Source: Candidatus Heimdallarchaeota archaeon (GTDB lineage: Archaea > Asgardarchaeota > Heimdallarchaeia > Heimdallarchaeales > Kariarchaeaceae). From it: DNA of 64,000 nt. Below are positions 17,713 through 26,038 of the stretch, piece after piece. The position numbers and the translations under genes are program-made. The stretch spans positions 260,357 to 324,356 of the forward strand of contig JASBSB010000001.1 in NCBI GenBank assembly GCA_030149205.1, in the 5' to 3' direction. The notes beneath the pieces are model-generated. The model was not told where the DNA came from and ran no database searches. It saw only the letters and a list, made by a program, of their open reading frames with translations. The number at the start of each line of letters is the position of its first letter. Position 1 is the stretch's first letter.

Positions 17713-19107
17713 AAACCTAGATAATTTTAAAAGTTTGAACAAAAGGATACCAACAGAGATCAAAATAAAGAATCTCGAAAGATAAATCATCGGTCTGAAG
17801 TTTTCACCCAAGGGTATAACAGGTAGTCTGTTTATCTGCTTTGAAATTTTTTCCAAAACAAGAAAGGTAACCAAAACAAGAAAAGTAAGAATAAGGATTA
17901 CTGAATTTTCTGTAGAGTATAACTGTAGTGAAAATACAATCACGGATAACAAAAACATTGCTCCATAAACTATTTTAAGTTTAAACAACCTACTTTCTCT
18001 CTCTTCTTCCAACCTTTTTGTAAAGCTGATCAAACCATCAGGAGTTTTATTTTGTAGGGTCCAAGCAAAATAACCCAGCTTTGGATCAATGTTGAATTGT
18101 AAGGAATGTCTGAGAAGCAAGATTTTAGTTTCTGAACTTGGATTTTGAGAATATTCCATAAACGTGTGATGAAGAATGAAATCTGGGTCTATATCTGGAA
18201 TATCATCATGTTTAAGACTTAATCCACTTTGATGATGACCCAAAGTTACATCCTTATGGAGCTCATATCTGTCTTTTGATAGTTTATTCTGCCTTGGATC
18301 GATCTGAGAAACACGATTAGATGCAGATTTACTCGTTGAATTAGAATTAATTATTTGTTTAAAGATATCTTTTGAGTTTTTATTTTGAAGAATCTGAGTT
18401 ACATCAACATCCCGAAATGAATTTAATTTCACATCGTCAACTCTGTTTAAACTGTTAATGGTTAATTTTCCGTCCTCAGAAATAGATGCAAGAAATTCTT
18501 CGTTCGATGACATCACATTGTTGTATGAAACATAATTTATCAGGGGATGTTTGGATAAGATATCATAGTACCTTTTAGAAAAATTACAAGAAATGATTTC
18601 ATTCTCTGGAGACAGAATTATCAGATGTTCAGTATCCACGAAATTTAACGATGCAGTTCTAAATTTTTTTTCTATGTCAAAATGACTTAACCTAGAATAA
18701 AATTTAGGAGACCAAACCGAAAGATATCCAACCTCAGATAGTATCGCTATTTCACCTGAATTTGATAATGTCGAAGCAACAATTGGCTCATTCACTGGAA
18801 TCCCACCTAACCTCTCCCCAGTTCTCTCATTTAAACAAACAGCAAAATCTGAGGCAACTGCGTAAATATACGTATAATCGTGACTATACGCAATTGAGAG
18901 AATGGAACTATTAACTGGGACTTCCTCACCATACTCATTTTTCCTCTTCTCATTGTATTCCCATACTTTTTCTAAACTTGGAAGCCTCAGTTTTAAAACC
19001 AGACCAGTTGAGGTACCTACCACCAGCTCGTTAAGGATTGGATGAACTTTAACAGAGGTGAATTCAAGACTTTCAAGCATGTTATTCACAGGATGATTCT
19101 TCTGCAA
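17701..19107 (-). CDS. Beta-propeller (WD40-like) protein with C-terminal membrane anchor
   Basis: The N-terminal 240 residues look like a degenerate WD40/PQQ-like propeller: repeated strands such as VKVHPILNELVVGTSTGLVL, SILSIAYSHDYTYIYAVASD, STLSNSGEIAILSEVGYLSV and SSNEEFLASISEDGKLTI. A Ser/Asn-rich linker follows (residues 240-300). Two adjacent transmembrane segments lie near residues 380-400 (IVYGAMFLLSVIVFSLQLY and VILILTFLVLVTFLVLE), and a third hydrophobic stretch is at the C-terminus. With no signal peptide, the propeller should face the cytoplasm. Eukaryotes use this design in membrane-trafficking factors; that parallel is only suggestive. A start at the Met at 19080 is possible. 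Confidence 0.6.
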   Translation of the reverse strand: MQKNHPVNNMLESLEFTSVKVHPILNELVVGTSTGLVLKLRLPSLEKVWEYNEKRKNEYGEEVPVNSSILSIAYSHDYTYIYAVASDFAVCLNERTGERLGGIPVNEPIVASTLSNSGEIAILSEVGYLSVWSPKFYSRLSHFDIEKKFRTASLNFVDTEHLIILSPENEIISCNFSKRYYDILSKHPLINYVSYNNVMSSNEEFLASISEDGKLTINSLNRVDDVKLNSFRDVDVTQILQNKNSKDIFKQIINSNSTSKSASNRVSQIDPRQNKLSKDRYELHKDVTLGHHQSGLSLKHDDIPDIDPDFILHHTFMEYSQNPSSETKILLLRHSLQFNIDPKLGYFAWTLQNKTPDGLISFTKRLEEERESRLFKLKIVYGAMFLLSVIVFSLQLYSTENSVILILTFLVLVTFLVLEKISKQINRLPVIPLGENFRPMIYLSRFFILISVGILLFKLLKLSRFLTF

Positions 19108-19172
19108 AGCCTATCTTTAAGGATTTATTTTATCGGAAAGGTCTTTTTGTCTCTTTCAGATGATGACCCATG

Positions 19173-20807
19173 CTATATTTGAACAGAAGCCTGCCCATCA
19201 GCTCTCGGGTCAGAACCTGCAGTAAGTATATCAGAGTCTGGGAAATAATTAATTATTTGACCTCGTCCAAAGATAGATCGACCATATCCATCCATTGGTC
19301 TTACTGGATGCCCATAAGAAGCTATTTGACTCATCAAACTTACGTTCATCGAACTTTCAAGTGCAACCACACCATTTTGTGTACCATCCATTATGCAGAA
19401 TCTATAGTGATCCAAGGCTTCCTGAGGGTTCATCTTAAAATCAATCATATTTACTAACACCTGAGTGTGACCTTGAGGTTGCATGAATCCTCCCATAACA
19501 CCAAATGATGAAAATAATTCTTTGTTTGATGTAGCCATCCCTGGAATGATTGTGTGATAAGGTCGCTTGTTTGGCGCCAGATGGTTGGGGTGTGTTGGAT
19601 CCATACTAAAGTTATGCCCCCTATTTTGGAGGGTAAAACCTGTACCTTTAGGAACCAGCCCTGTACCAAAACCCATGTAATTTGAGTTGATAAATGAACA
19701 TGCATTCCTATCTTCATCAACAACAGAGAAATAAACAGTATCTGAGCTGGTGAAAGGAGACCCTTTTTCAATGTTCATTGTAGCTCTGTTTAAGTCAATC
19801 ATTTCTCTTCTACTCGATGCGTATTTCTTTGATAACATTTTTTCAATTGGAACATCTTGTTTGCTTGGATCAGCGACATACCAACGTGTATCCGCAAATG
19901 CCAATCTCATTGCTTCAATAAGTATATGATAATATTTAGACTCAGATTCCCTGTAGAGAGATTCCAAATCAAATTCTTCTAAAATATTCAATGCCATTAA
20001 AGCAGTTATGCCCTGTCCATTTGGTGGAATCTCATACACCTCTACTCCTTTATAATTTGTTGAGATTGGTTTGTCAAAAGTCGAATGGTGAGCTTTAAGG
20101 TCATCTAGATTCAGTACTCCACCTCTGGAACTGATAAGTGAGACTATGGCATCCGCGATTTTACCTTCGTAGAATCCTGTCTTACCCTCCTCTGTAAGTA
20201 CCTTAAAGGTGTTAGCCAGAGTTTTATTTCTCATTCTTTGTCCAGGCTTAGGTGCGTGACCGTTTAATAACATCTCAGCTCCATTTGGGCCACTTAGTAG
20301 AAGTTTCTCACTTCGACTCCAGTAATAAGAGGTTATTGGTGATACGGAAAATCCACTTTCAGCCAATGTAATGGCTGGTTTAAGTATCTCCTTCATATCA
20401 AGTGTACCCCATCTATCTACACTATCCACCCAACCAGCAGCCGCACCAGGAACAGTTATTGTATGAATGCTATGCGGATCAAGCTTTGTAATCCCGTTGT
20501 CTCTCAGGTAATCCAATGATAAATCACTTGGTGCTCTACCACTACCATTTAATCCTTCAACCACTTTTCTTTTGGAATCGTAGTAGAGGACGAAGCAATC
20601 ACCCCCGATTCCAGTGGATGTAGGTTCGACCACATTTAAAACAGCTGCCGTCGCAACGGCTGCATCAACAGCATTTCCTCCCTTTTCTAATATACTTAAG
20701 CCAGCTGCTGTAGCCAACGGTTGAGAACTGGCAACTATACCCTTAGTAGAAAAGACAGGGGACCTTCTAGATTTGAACTCCATAACCATGCATTCACAAA
20801 GGAGCAT
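19173..20807 (-). CDS. ggt: Gamma-glutamyltransferase family protein (glutathione hydrolase-like)
   Basis: This is an N-terminal-nucleophile hydrolase that cleaves or transfers gamma-glutamyl groups. The N-terminal region has KGIVASSQPLATAAGLSILE, GGNAVDAAVATAAVLNVVEP and TGIGGDCFVLYY. The autoprocessing site and catalytic Thr lie in SSDTVYFSVVDEDRNACSF, followed by NSNYMGFGTGLVPKGTGF and VMGGFMQPQGH. Length (544) is normal. There is no signal peptide, so it is probably cytoplasmic, as in many archaeal homologues of unknown substrate. Met residues at positions 7 and 9 are alternative starts. Monocistronic between a propeller gene and a divergent hypothetical gene. Confidence 0.92.
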   Translation of the reverse strand: MLLCECMVMEFKSRRSPVFSTKGIVASSQPLATAAGLSILEKGGNAVDAAVATAAVLNVVEPTSTGIGGDCFVLYYDSKRKVVEGLNGSGRAPSDLSLDYLRDNGITKLDPHSIHTITVPGAAAGWVDSVDRWGTLDMKEILKPAITLAESGFSVSPITSYYWSRSEKLLLSGPNGAEMLLNGHAPKPGQRMRNKTLANTFKVLTEEGKTGFYEGKIADAIVSLISSRGGVLNLDDLKAHHSTFDKPISTNYKGVEVYEIPPNGQGITALMALNILEEFDLESLYRESESKYYHILIEAMRLAFADTRWYVADPSKQDVPIEKMLSKKYASSRREMIDLNRATMNIEKGSPFTSSDTVYFSVVDEDRNACSFINSNYMGFGTGLVPKGTGFTLQNRGHNFSMDPTHPNHLAPNKRPYHTIIPGMATSNKELFSSFGVMGGFMQPQGHTQVLVNMIDFKMNPQEALDHYRFCIMDGTQNGVVALESSMNVSLMSQIASYGHPVRPMDGYGRSIFGRGQIINYFPDSDILTAGSDPRADGQASVQI

Positions 20808-20906
20808 TAATTTGTGTTGGTTGAGGAAATAAACTAAACCATTGTTTCATTTCGACTAACATTTGAGAGAAAGTGTTTAATTCATGGGAAACTAATTACT
20901 TTTGTA

Positions 20907-21497
20907 ATGAGTTCTTCTGAAATAAGGTCATTATTGAGACAACTGGACAAAGAATACCAGAACGACCCAGAAATTACAATTGCAAAAACAATTGAAAATA
21001 TCAGGAATTATGACAAAGAACAAGATTTTGATGGATCCTTCCAGTTGGCAATGAAACTGGGAGAATGGTATGAACAACTTGATAATGTGGAGAGAGCAAA
21101 CTCAGCAAAAGCACTTGCACTGGTTCGAGCATCATTTCTGAATGATCCGCTTAAAGTGAAAATGATCGAAAAAAATCTCGATCTCACTAGCATGAAAATT
21201 AGATTTGCACATTCAATAAACATGGGAAAGGGAGACACTGGTAGAAAGCACTACTACTTAGTAAATTTAGAACTCCAAACTCTGTGGGGAGACTTTATAA
21301 AAGTTAATCCGATCCCTTTGATTGATTTTAACGATGAAAATGAGGTTCAAGAAATTTTGGAAGATTATTTCCCATATGGTGTGTATCATGTCCATATGAT
21401 AGAAAGAAATACAAATCAACAACGAAGGGTTGACATACCTGTTGGTAAGTTTGAGACATTAGAGATTGTGGAAACGGTTTTCAACCTCGAAAGTTAA
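20907..21497 (+). CDS. Hypothetical protein, helical N-terminus and C-terminal alpha/beta domain
   Basis: Not recognised. Residues 1-110 are helical and resemble a TPR-like arrangement (FQLAMKLGEWYEQLDNVERANSAKALALV). Residues 115-196 look like a mixed alpha/beta domain (HYYLVNLELQTLWGDFIKVNPIP, YFPYGVYHVHMIERN). There is no signal peptide, membrane segment or metal motif. It precedes the winged-helix gene by about 70 bases and may belong to the same transcription unit. Confidence 0.6.
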   Translation: MSSSEIRSLLRQLDKEYQNDPEITIAKTIENIRNYDKEQDFDGSFQLAMKLGEWYEQLDNVERANSAKALALVRASFLNDPLKVKMIEKNLDLTSMKIRFAHSINMGKGDTGRKHYYLVNLELQTLWGDFIKVNPIPLIDFNDENEVQEILEDYFPYGVYHVHMIERNTNQQRRVDIPVGKFETLEIVETVFNLES

Positions 21498-21570
21498 TGT
21501 TCCTCAGTTAGTTAATATCTATGGAAAATCCGATAAAGCTTTTAATAAAATTGCGACAAAATAAAACCTG

Positions 21571-21873
21571 ATGAATCAAGATAATTTTTTGAGCAATTTG
21601 CGGTTAAATATCTTAGAGCTCTTCCAACCTAGCGCTGCAAGATTAAACAGAAAATCCTTTAGTCTCCCCGATATTAGCGCTAAATTGAAAGCCATATATA
21701 TTTTAAGCTCAACCCAAATTAGCTTGAAAACAATCAAAACTCAACTTGGTGTATTAGAGGAGAAAGATTTGATCAAACATTTTGAAATGGATGGTGTTCT
21801 AATGTGGGGGATGACTGATGAAGGAGAAAAAGTCCTCAAGGAAATTCATGAGGGTACTAAAGAAGGAATTTGA
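21571..21873 (+). CDS. Small winged-helix protein
   Basis: The 100-residue product has the pattern of a winged helix: SLPDISAKLKAIYILSSTQISLKTIKTQLGVLEEKDLIKHFEMDGVLMWGMTDEGEKVLKEI contains a recognition-helix-like segment (about 48-64) and a beta wing ending WGMTDEGEKVL, a common ending in MarR/PadR-like wHTH proteins. It opens the cluster of four closely spaced plus-strand genes (21571-25887) and could be its regulator. DNA binding is inferred from fold resemblance. Confidence 0.6.
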   Translation: MNQDNFLSNLRLNILELFQPSAARLNRKSFSLPDISAKLKAIYILSSTQISLKTIKTQLGVLEEKDLIKHFEMDGVLMWGMTDEGEKVLKEIHEGTKEGI

Positions 21874-21899
21874 AAAGATAAAAGAATATTTCATTCAAT

Positions 21900-23570
21900 T
21901 TGATAAATAAATATGCAGAACTATTAAATTCTATTAGTCAAAGCTTAATTTACATGAGCTTTGGAGAAAAAACTCCGGGGAAGTTGATATGGGGTACTTC
22001 TAATTATCGTATTCAGCTTCATTTAGATGAATTGATATTTAGCAATGAATCATCTGGTAAACTCTCACTTTATGAGAGAAGATGGATAAAAGGAGAAGAA
22101 GAGTTTACCTCATTGGAAGAGTTAGTTTCTGGGCTTAGAGCGATGTGGGAAGCCTCGTTAAGGCAGGGTGTAATACAAGATGCTAGGTTAGCAAGATGGC
22201 TTGAGGAGTACCTTGCTGAATTAGGTGTTAAAGTAAATTATCTAAATGTGCTTGCTGCGATCAAAGGAGATTCAGCTGGAAAGTTCAAACACGTCACCCC
22301 TCAGGAGATTTTAAATACATTAGGAACTGAAAAGAAGTTAGAGAAGGAAGAGATTGAACAAATCCTCCCAGTTTCTCCGGAAATAACCTCAACTGGGGTT
22401 AAAATGGATGTTGAGAGTGAAAAAGTCTCACCAGTAAAGGACGAAGTCTTTGCTACTTTAACTGAGAAACATAGAACCGAACGACCTGAAACCATAAAAA
22501 GCATGATCAAGTTTGTTGGGAATGATGGTTCTGATAAACAAATTAACCAAGAAGGAACGCTTGCTTATAAACTCTCAAGCGATAAGATCAAGTATATTTC
22601 TAAATTTATAAATAACACAGGAGAACCCATGAAGGAATTGGTTCTAGAAGATTCTCTCCCCTTTGATTTAGCACTGGTTCAAACTTCCTCAACCTCAAAC
22701 GCAACCAAAAATGATCAAAGGAAAGATAAAGAGGCCTTAAACGTTTCATGGAGAATTGAAGAACTTAAACCTGGAGAAAGTGTAGAAATAACCTACCATT
22801 TACAATTACGACTCAGAAGGATGATCATTGCCAAACTGAAAGATACGATTATAGTTCTTCAGACCTTTGATAATATAATCACACAAGATGGAGAACCTTC
22901 AGTTCTTACGGAATTTACAAATAACTTTGATTCAGATTTAGAGGACTTAACAATAGTAGACCAACTTCCAAAGAACTATTCAATTGAAAGTTCAAATCCT
23001 GAGTTAAAGCCGCCTCTTGGTCTCCTTAACACAACAGAGGAATTTCAAGAGGTTACTTGGACTTTTACAGACCTGAAACCAGGAGGTAAATTGGAAATAA
23101 AATATTTTCTGAGAGAAAAAAATTTTGTTGAAAGAGAAATCAGTCAAGTCAAGTTAGACGAAGATGTGTCAATTGATATTGTGAAGCTGGTTAAAAAATT
23201 GAAATATCAATCTGGAATTGGTATAATTATAGGGGTTCGAACATCGCATGCAATTGAGGATCAAATCAGATTAAAACTAAAATTCCCTATGAGTGTCTCT
23301 GTTCAACTAATTGATCAGACAAATGGCGACCTAGTACTTGAAGATGGTGAAAACTGTAAAATTGTAGGTTGGGAATTGGATGTAAATTCACGACGTGATA
23401 ACTTTGCTTTCATTAGGGTAAAGAGCGAAACTTCTCTTGAAGAAAGTGGAATATCTTGTGAAGTCCACGGAAAAACATATGATAAACATACGTTAATCCA
23501 AACACAGGTTAAGGAGGAGGGACTTGTATTACCTGTGGAGTATCAAAAAAGTGTTGATGTGAAAGCATAA
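21900..23570 (+). CDS. Cytoplasmic protein with two tandem DUF11-like beta-sandwich repeats
   Basis: No family recognised as a whole. Residues 1-110 form a helical/mixed domain (SLYERRWIKGEEEFTSLEEL). A charged linker follows. Two related units then follow at about 220-300 and 315-405. Each runs N-N-x-x-x-x-x-L-x-x-L-x-(V/I)-x-D-x-L-P near its start and ELKPGESVEITY or DLKPGGKLEIKY near its end, as in DUF11/CARDB-type folds usually found on cell surfaces. A third beta-rich part covers residues 420-556. No signal peptide exists, so it is presumably intracellular. The start codon is TTG; the ATG at 21954 is the alternative. It is the second gene of the four-gene cluster. Confidence 0.65.
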   Translation: MINKYAELLNSISQSLIYMSFGEKTPGKLIWGTSNYRIQLHLDELIFSNESSGKLSLYERRWIKGEEEFTSLEELVSGLRAMWEASLRQGVIQDARLARWLEEYLAELGVKVNYLNVLAAIKGDSAGKFKHVTPQEILNTLGTEKKLEKEEIEQILPVSPEITSTGVKMDVESEKVSPVKDEVFATLTEKHRTERPETIKSMIKFVGNDGSDKQINQEGTLAYKLSSDKIKYISKFINNTGEPMKELVLEDSLPFDLALVQTSSTSNATKNDQRKDKEALNVSWRIEELKPGESVEITYHLQLRLRRMIIAKLKDTIIVLQTFDNIITQDGEPSVLTEFTNNFDSDLEDLTIVDQLPKNYSIESSNPELKPPLGLLNTTEEFQEVTWTFTDLKPGGKLEIKYFLREKNFVEREISQVKLDEDVSIDIVKLVKKLKYQSGIGIIIGVRTSHAIEDQIRLKLKFPMSVSVQLIDQTNGDLVLEDGENCKIVGWELDVNSRRDNFAFIRVKSETSLEESGISCEVHGKTYDKHTLIQTQVKEEGLVLPVEYQKSVDVKA

Positions 23571-23632
23571 TCTCTTCTGCTACAAAATAACTAGGCTTAT
23601 ATTCAATAATACTAATATTATAATTAGAAACA

Positions 23633-24316
23633 ATGGTTAAAGGTTCTAGTGTTGACAAGAATGAGGGTAAATCTGACCTCATCCCAGAGAAAAAATCTGT
23701 TGCCTTCATACATATCAGGGTTGACCCTGAATTCAAAAGAGACCTCCTTGAAAAGGTTGAGGAAGAAGATACAAATCTTACGGCTTATGTGGTAAACACT
23801 CTTTCTGCTGACATTTATAAAAAGGAGATAGAAGAAGAGGATGAGGAGGATCTATTGAGAGAAGATATACTTGGAGCACTGGAGAACCTAGAAAGAAGAG
23901 TAGAAATTCGACTTTCCACACTTCAAGATACTTTTAATTCATTGATAGGTAAATTAATTGCACTTGACACCAGAAAATCTTCCACTAGAAGAGGAAAAAG
24001 TAGAAAACAACAGGCATTTGTTGAGGAAGACGATGAACTCTCAGATGTATTGGATAAGGATGAGGTCCTCAAGATAAGACCAGAAGAGATGGTTTACTCA
24101 AGGGTAAAACGTTTTGTAGAAACTAAGGGTGTGGCTGAGGTTCCTGATTTTCAAGAAATTATTTTGCACTTAGAAACAGATGCACAGATAAAGGAGTTTT
24201 TCCAACGACAAGAAGAGACTTTCCCCGGTTGGAAAGAGTCAATGGTTACAGATGCAATTGAAGAGGCTATTGAAGAACTGGGTATTTCTCTTAAAGGAAG
24301 AGGTGGTGGAGCATAG
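23633..24316 (+). CDS. Ribbon-helix-helix-like protein with coiled-coil linker
   Basis: The N-terminal segment FIHIRVDPEFKRDLLEKVEEEDTNLTAYVVNTLS (residues about 25-58) has the strand-helix-helix pattern of ribbon-helix-helix DNA-binding proteins. It is followed by a highly acidic stretch (EIEEEDEEDLLRED), a short amphipathic helix resembling a coiled coil (ENLERRVEIRLSTLQDTFNSL) and a basic patch (STRRGKSRKQQ). The C-terminal domain (MVYSRVKRFVETKGVAEVP to GISLKGRGGGA) is helical and unrecognised. It may dimerise through the helix and bind DNA. The next gene starts 14 bases downstream. Confidence 0.6.
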   Translation: MVKGSSVDKNEGKSDLIPEKKSVAFIHIRVDPEFKRDLLEKVEEEDTNLTAYVVNTLSADIYKKEIEEEDEEDLLREDILGALENLERRVEIRLSTLQDTFNSLIGKLIALDTRKSSTRRGKSRKQQAFVEEDDELSDVLDKDEVLKIRPEEMVYSRVKRFVETKGVAEVPDFQEIILHLETDAQIKEFFQRQEETFPGWKESMVTDAIEEAIEELGISLKGRGGGA

Positions 24317-24330
24317 CTAGACGACCATTT

Positions 24331-25887
24331 GTGAGGCGAAAATCTAATGAAAAGCGAAATCAAGAGGCAATAGACCTTTTTAATCTGTTCAATCGGCTTC
24401 AACCAGTTACCAGGAACAAGTATTTAACTGTGATTCATTCTTTTGGAGAGTTTTTAATGGTTCATAAAAAATCATTTTGGGATGTTGCTCCATTAGACGT
24501 AAAAAAGTTCTTATTGGAAGGAGGTACACCACAATCTAAAAGCATCCTAAAAACCTTCTATAGAGTGCTCATAGACACAGGAGAATTTCAGGGTGATAAC
24601 CCTATAACTCTTCTAAATGAGATCGAAGAACAGGAGAAGGAGGCGGGAATTGAGATTGAAGCTCCAAAAACATCGGCAGAAACTGTTTTGGAAACATTAA
24701 GAGATGAGAATCTAAGTTTTAGTGAAGAGTTTGTCCCTGCAGAAAACCGGGTGGTGGAAAAGAAAAAGCCCCCAAAACCAATTATGACACTTACTGACCT
24801 AGAACATTTACTTAAAAGAACTCATCATATAAGGGAAAGAGCAATTCTAGAAATTTTATTTGCCACAGGTGCAAAACTCAAAGAGATAATAGAGTTAAAC
24901 GTCTCAGATATTGATTTGGAGGGTAAAAAAATAATGTTTTTTGAAACTGATACTCAGATCTCAAGAGTTATTGCGATGCCAAAACGAGCTTTACCATTCT
25001 TAAGACTATACGAACGATGGCGCTTAAGGCAACTTTCACCATCAAACGCTTATTTTATTACCAAAAAGACAAAGGAGAGAATGAGACCCACAACAGTTTC
25101 CTCATGGCTAGCTAGACTTCAACGAGATAAAGAACCTGGTCAGAGATGGACGATTGGGGATTTTCGAAAACGGGCAATTCTTCAACATTATTGGTTGACA
25201 AAGGATTTAGCTGCAGTCAGTAGATTTGCAGGATATAAAAGACCGGAGGCAGGGTTACGCGTTGTTAATCAAATTCTTGAAGATAGAGGTATAGAAAATC
25301 TAAAAGATTTGACTGAACTACCAGAATTTGATGAACTTCAACGAGACAAGAAAAAATTGACACCAAGACTCAATGATCAATCAACTACAATCACCATAAG
25401 TTTAGATCCTGATGAGCTGGAAATGATTCGAAAATCTGGTTTAACACCAACTCAAGCAGTTAAAACTGTCTTTTCACTTAAAGACCTATACTCTTCAGTT
25501 GCTCCTGCTGCCGCAGCAGCTCCGGTAGCAAGCTCACCTCTTGCCAAGGCCATGTCCGTAAGTGCTGCACCTCCACCATCCAGACCCAGTGGGGGAAGTT
25601 CTGGCCCTAGATCAGAAGGGAAGTCAACGTTTGTTCCTGGGCCTGTTGGCGGTGGACCACCTTCGGGACCATCTTCAGGAGGCGGAGGTGGTTTAGGATT
25701 CTTAAGTGAGCTCAAATCTAAACTGCAGGAAAGAAATAAAGCAAAGCAAGAAGGAAAAATACCCTCTGAAATAACAATTGGACCTCAAGATCACTTTGCC
25801 AATGTTCAGATTTTAGACTCAAAATCGAAGGATGATTCCGATTCTAAATCTGAAGAAGAAGATGAGAAAGAACAAAAGGAAGACTAA
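24331..25887 (+). CDS. Tyrosine-recombinase-fold protein lacking catalytic residues, with Pro/Gly-rich tail
   Basis: Residues 10-95 resemble the SAM-like core-binding domain of XerC/D-type integrases (TRNKYLTVIHSFGEFL). Residues 145-330 resemble the catalytic domain (LEHLLKRTHHIRERAILEILFATGAKLKEIIELNVSDID). The catalytic tetrad is lost: the first Arg is Lys (GAKLKEI, about 181), HxxR reads GDFRKRA (about 277), the LGH box reads GYKRPEAG (about 300), and no Tyr follows at the expected spacing. From about residue 385 comes an Ala/Pro/Gly/Ser-rich linker ending SGGGGGLGFLSELKSKLQER and an acidic tail. It probably binds DNA without recombining it. GTG is the only usable nearby start. It is the last gene of the cluster. 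Confidence 0.7.
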   Translation: MRRKSNEKRNQEAIDLFNLFNRLQPVTRNKYLTVIHSFGEFLMVHKKSFWDVAPLDVKKFLLEGGTPQSKSILKTFYRVLIDTGEFQGDNPITLLNEIEEQEKEAGIEIEAPKTSAETVLETLRDENLSFSEEFVPAENRVVEKKKPPKPIMTLTDLEHLLKRTHHIRERAILEILFATGAKLKEIIELNVSDIDLEGKKIMFFETDTQISRVIAMPKRALPFLRLYERWRLRQLSPSNAYFITKKTKERMRPTTVSSWLARLQRDKEPGQRWTIGDFRKRAILQHYWLTKDLAAVSRFAGYKRPEAGLRVVNQILEDRGIENLKDLTELPEFDELQRDKKKLTPRLNDQSTTITISLDPDELEMIRKSGLTPTQAVKTVFSLKDLYSSVAPAAAAAPVASSPLAKAMSVSAAPPPSRPSGGSSGPRSEGKSTFVPGPVGGGPPSGPSSGGGGGLGFLSELKSKLQERNKAKQEGKIPSEITIGPQDHFANVQILDSKSKDDSDSKSEEEDEKEQKED

Positions 25888-25898
25888 TTGATTATAAA

Positions 25899-25962
25899 GT
25901 TTTTTTATTTGAGAAAAACCTGAATCTTACGAACTCATTTAACATTTTACGAAATTTTTTTT
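25899..25962 (+). terminator. Probable poly-T transcription terminator of the four-gene cluster
   Basis: Just after the stop codon there is a run of seven T, and 50 bases later a run of eight T in an AT-rich spacer. Archaeal RNA polymerase terminates at such T-tracts. No stable hairpin precedes them. Confidence 0.45.
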
Positions 25963-25999
25963 GATTATTTTGAGAAATCTAAGAAAGAGTTGAGTCAAA

Positions 26000-26012
26000 A
26001 CGTTTTTATTAA
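26000..26012 (+). promoter_or_regulatory. Probable TATA-type promoter of the Lrp-like gene
   Basis: The sequence CGTTTTTATTAAG lies about 30 bases before the ATG at 26039, the usual distance for a leaderless archaeal transcript. No Shine-Dalgarno is present before this gene. Confidence 0.4.
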
Positions 26013-26038
26013 GCAAAGTTATAATTAACATGTAAACT

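Noticed and set aside
25452-25715. Pro/Gly-rich minus-strand ORF
   Set aside because: Antisense shadow of the Gly/Pro-rich tail of the recombinase-fold protein; its composition mirrors the low-complexity region.
24331-25887. Integrase marking an inserted mobile element
   Set aside because: The recombinase fold lacks the catalytic residues, there is no tRNA or att-like repeat nearby and the flanking genes are not phage-like.
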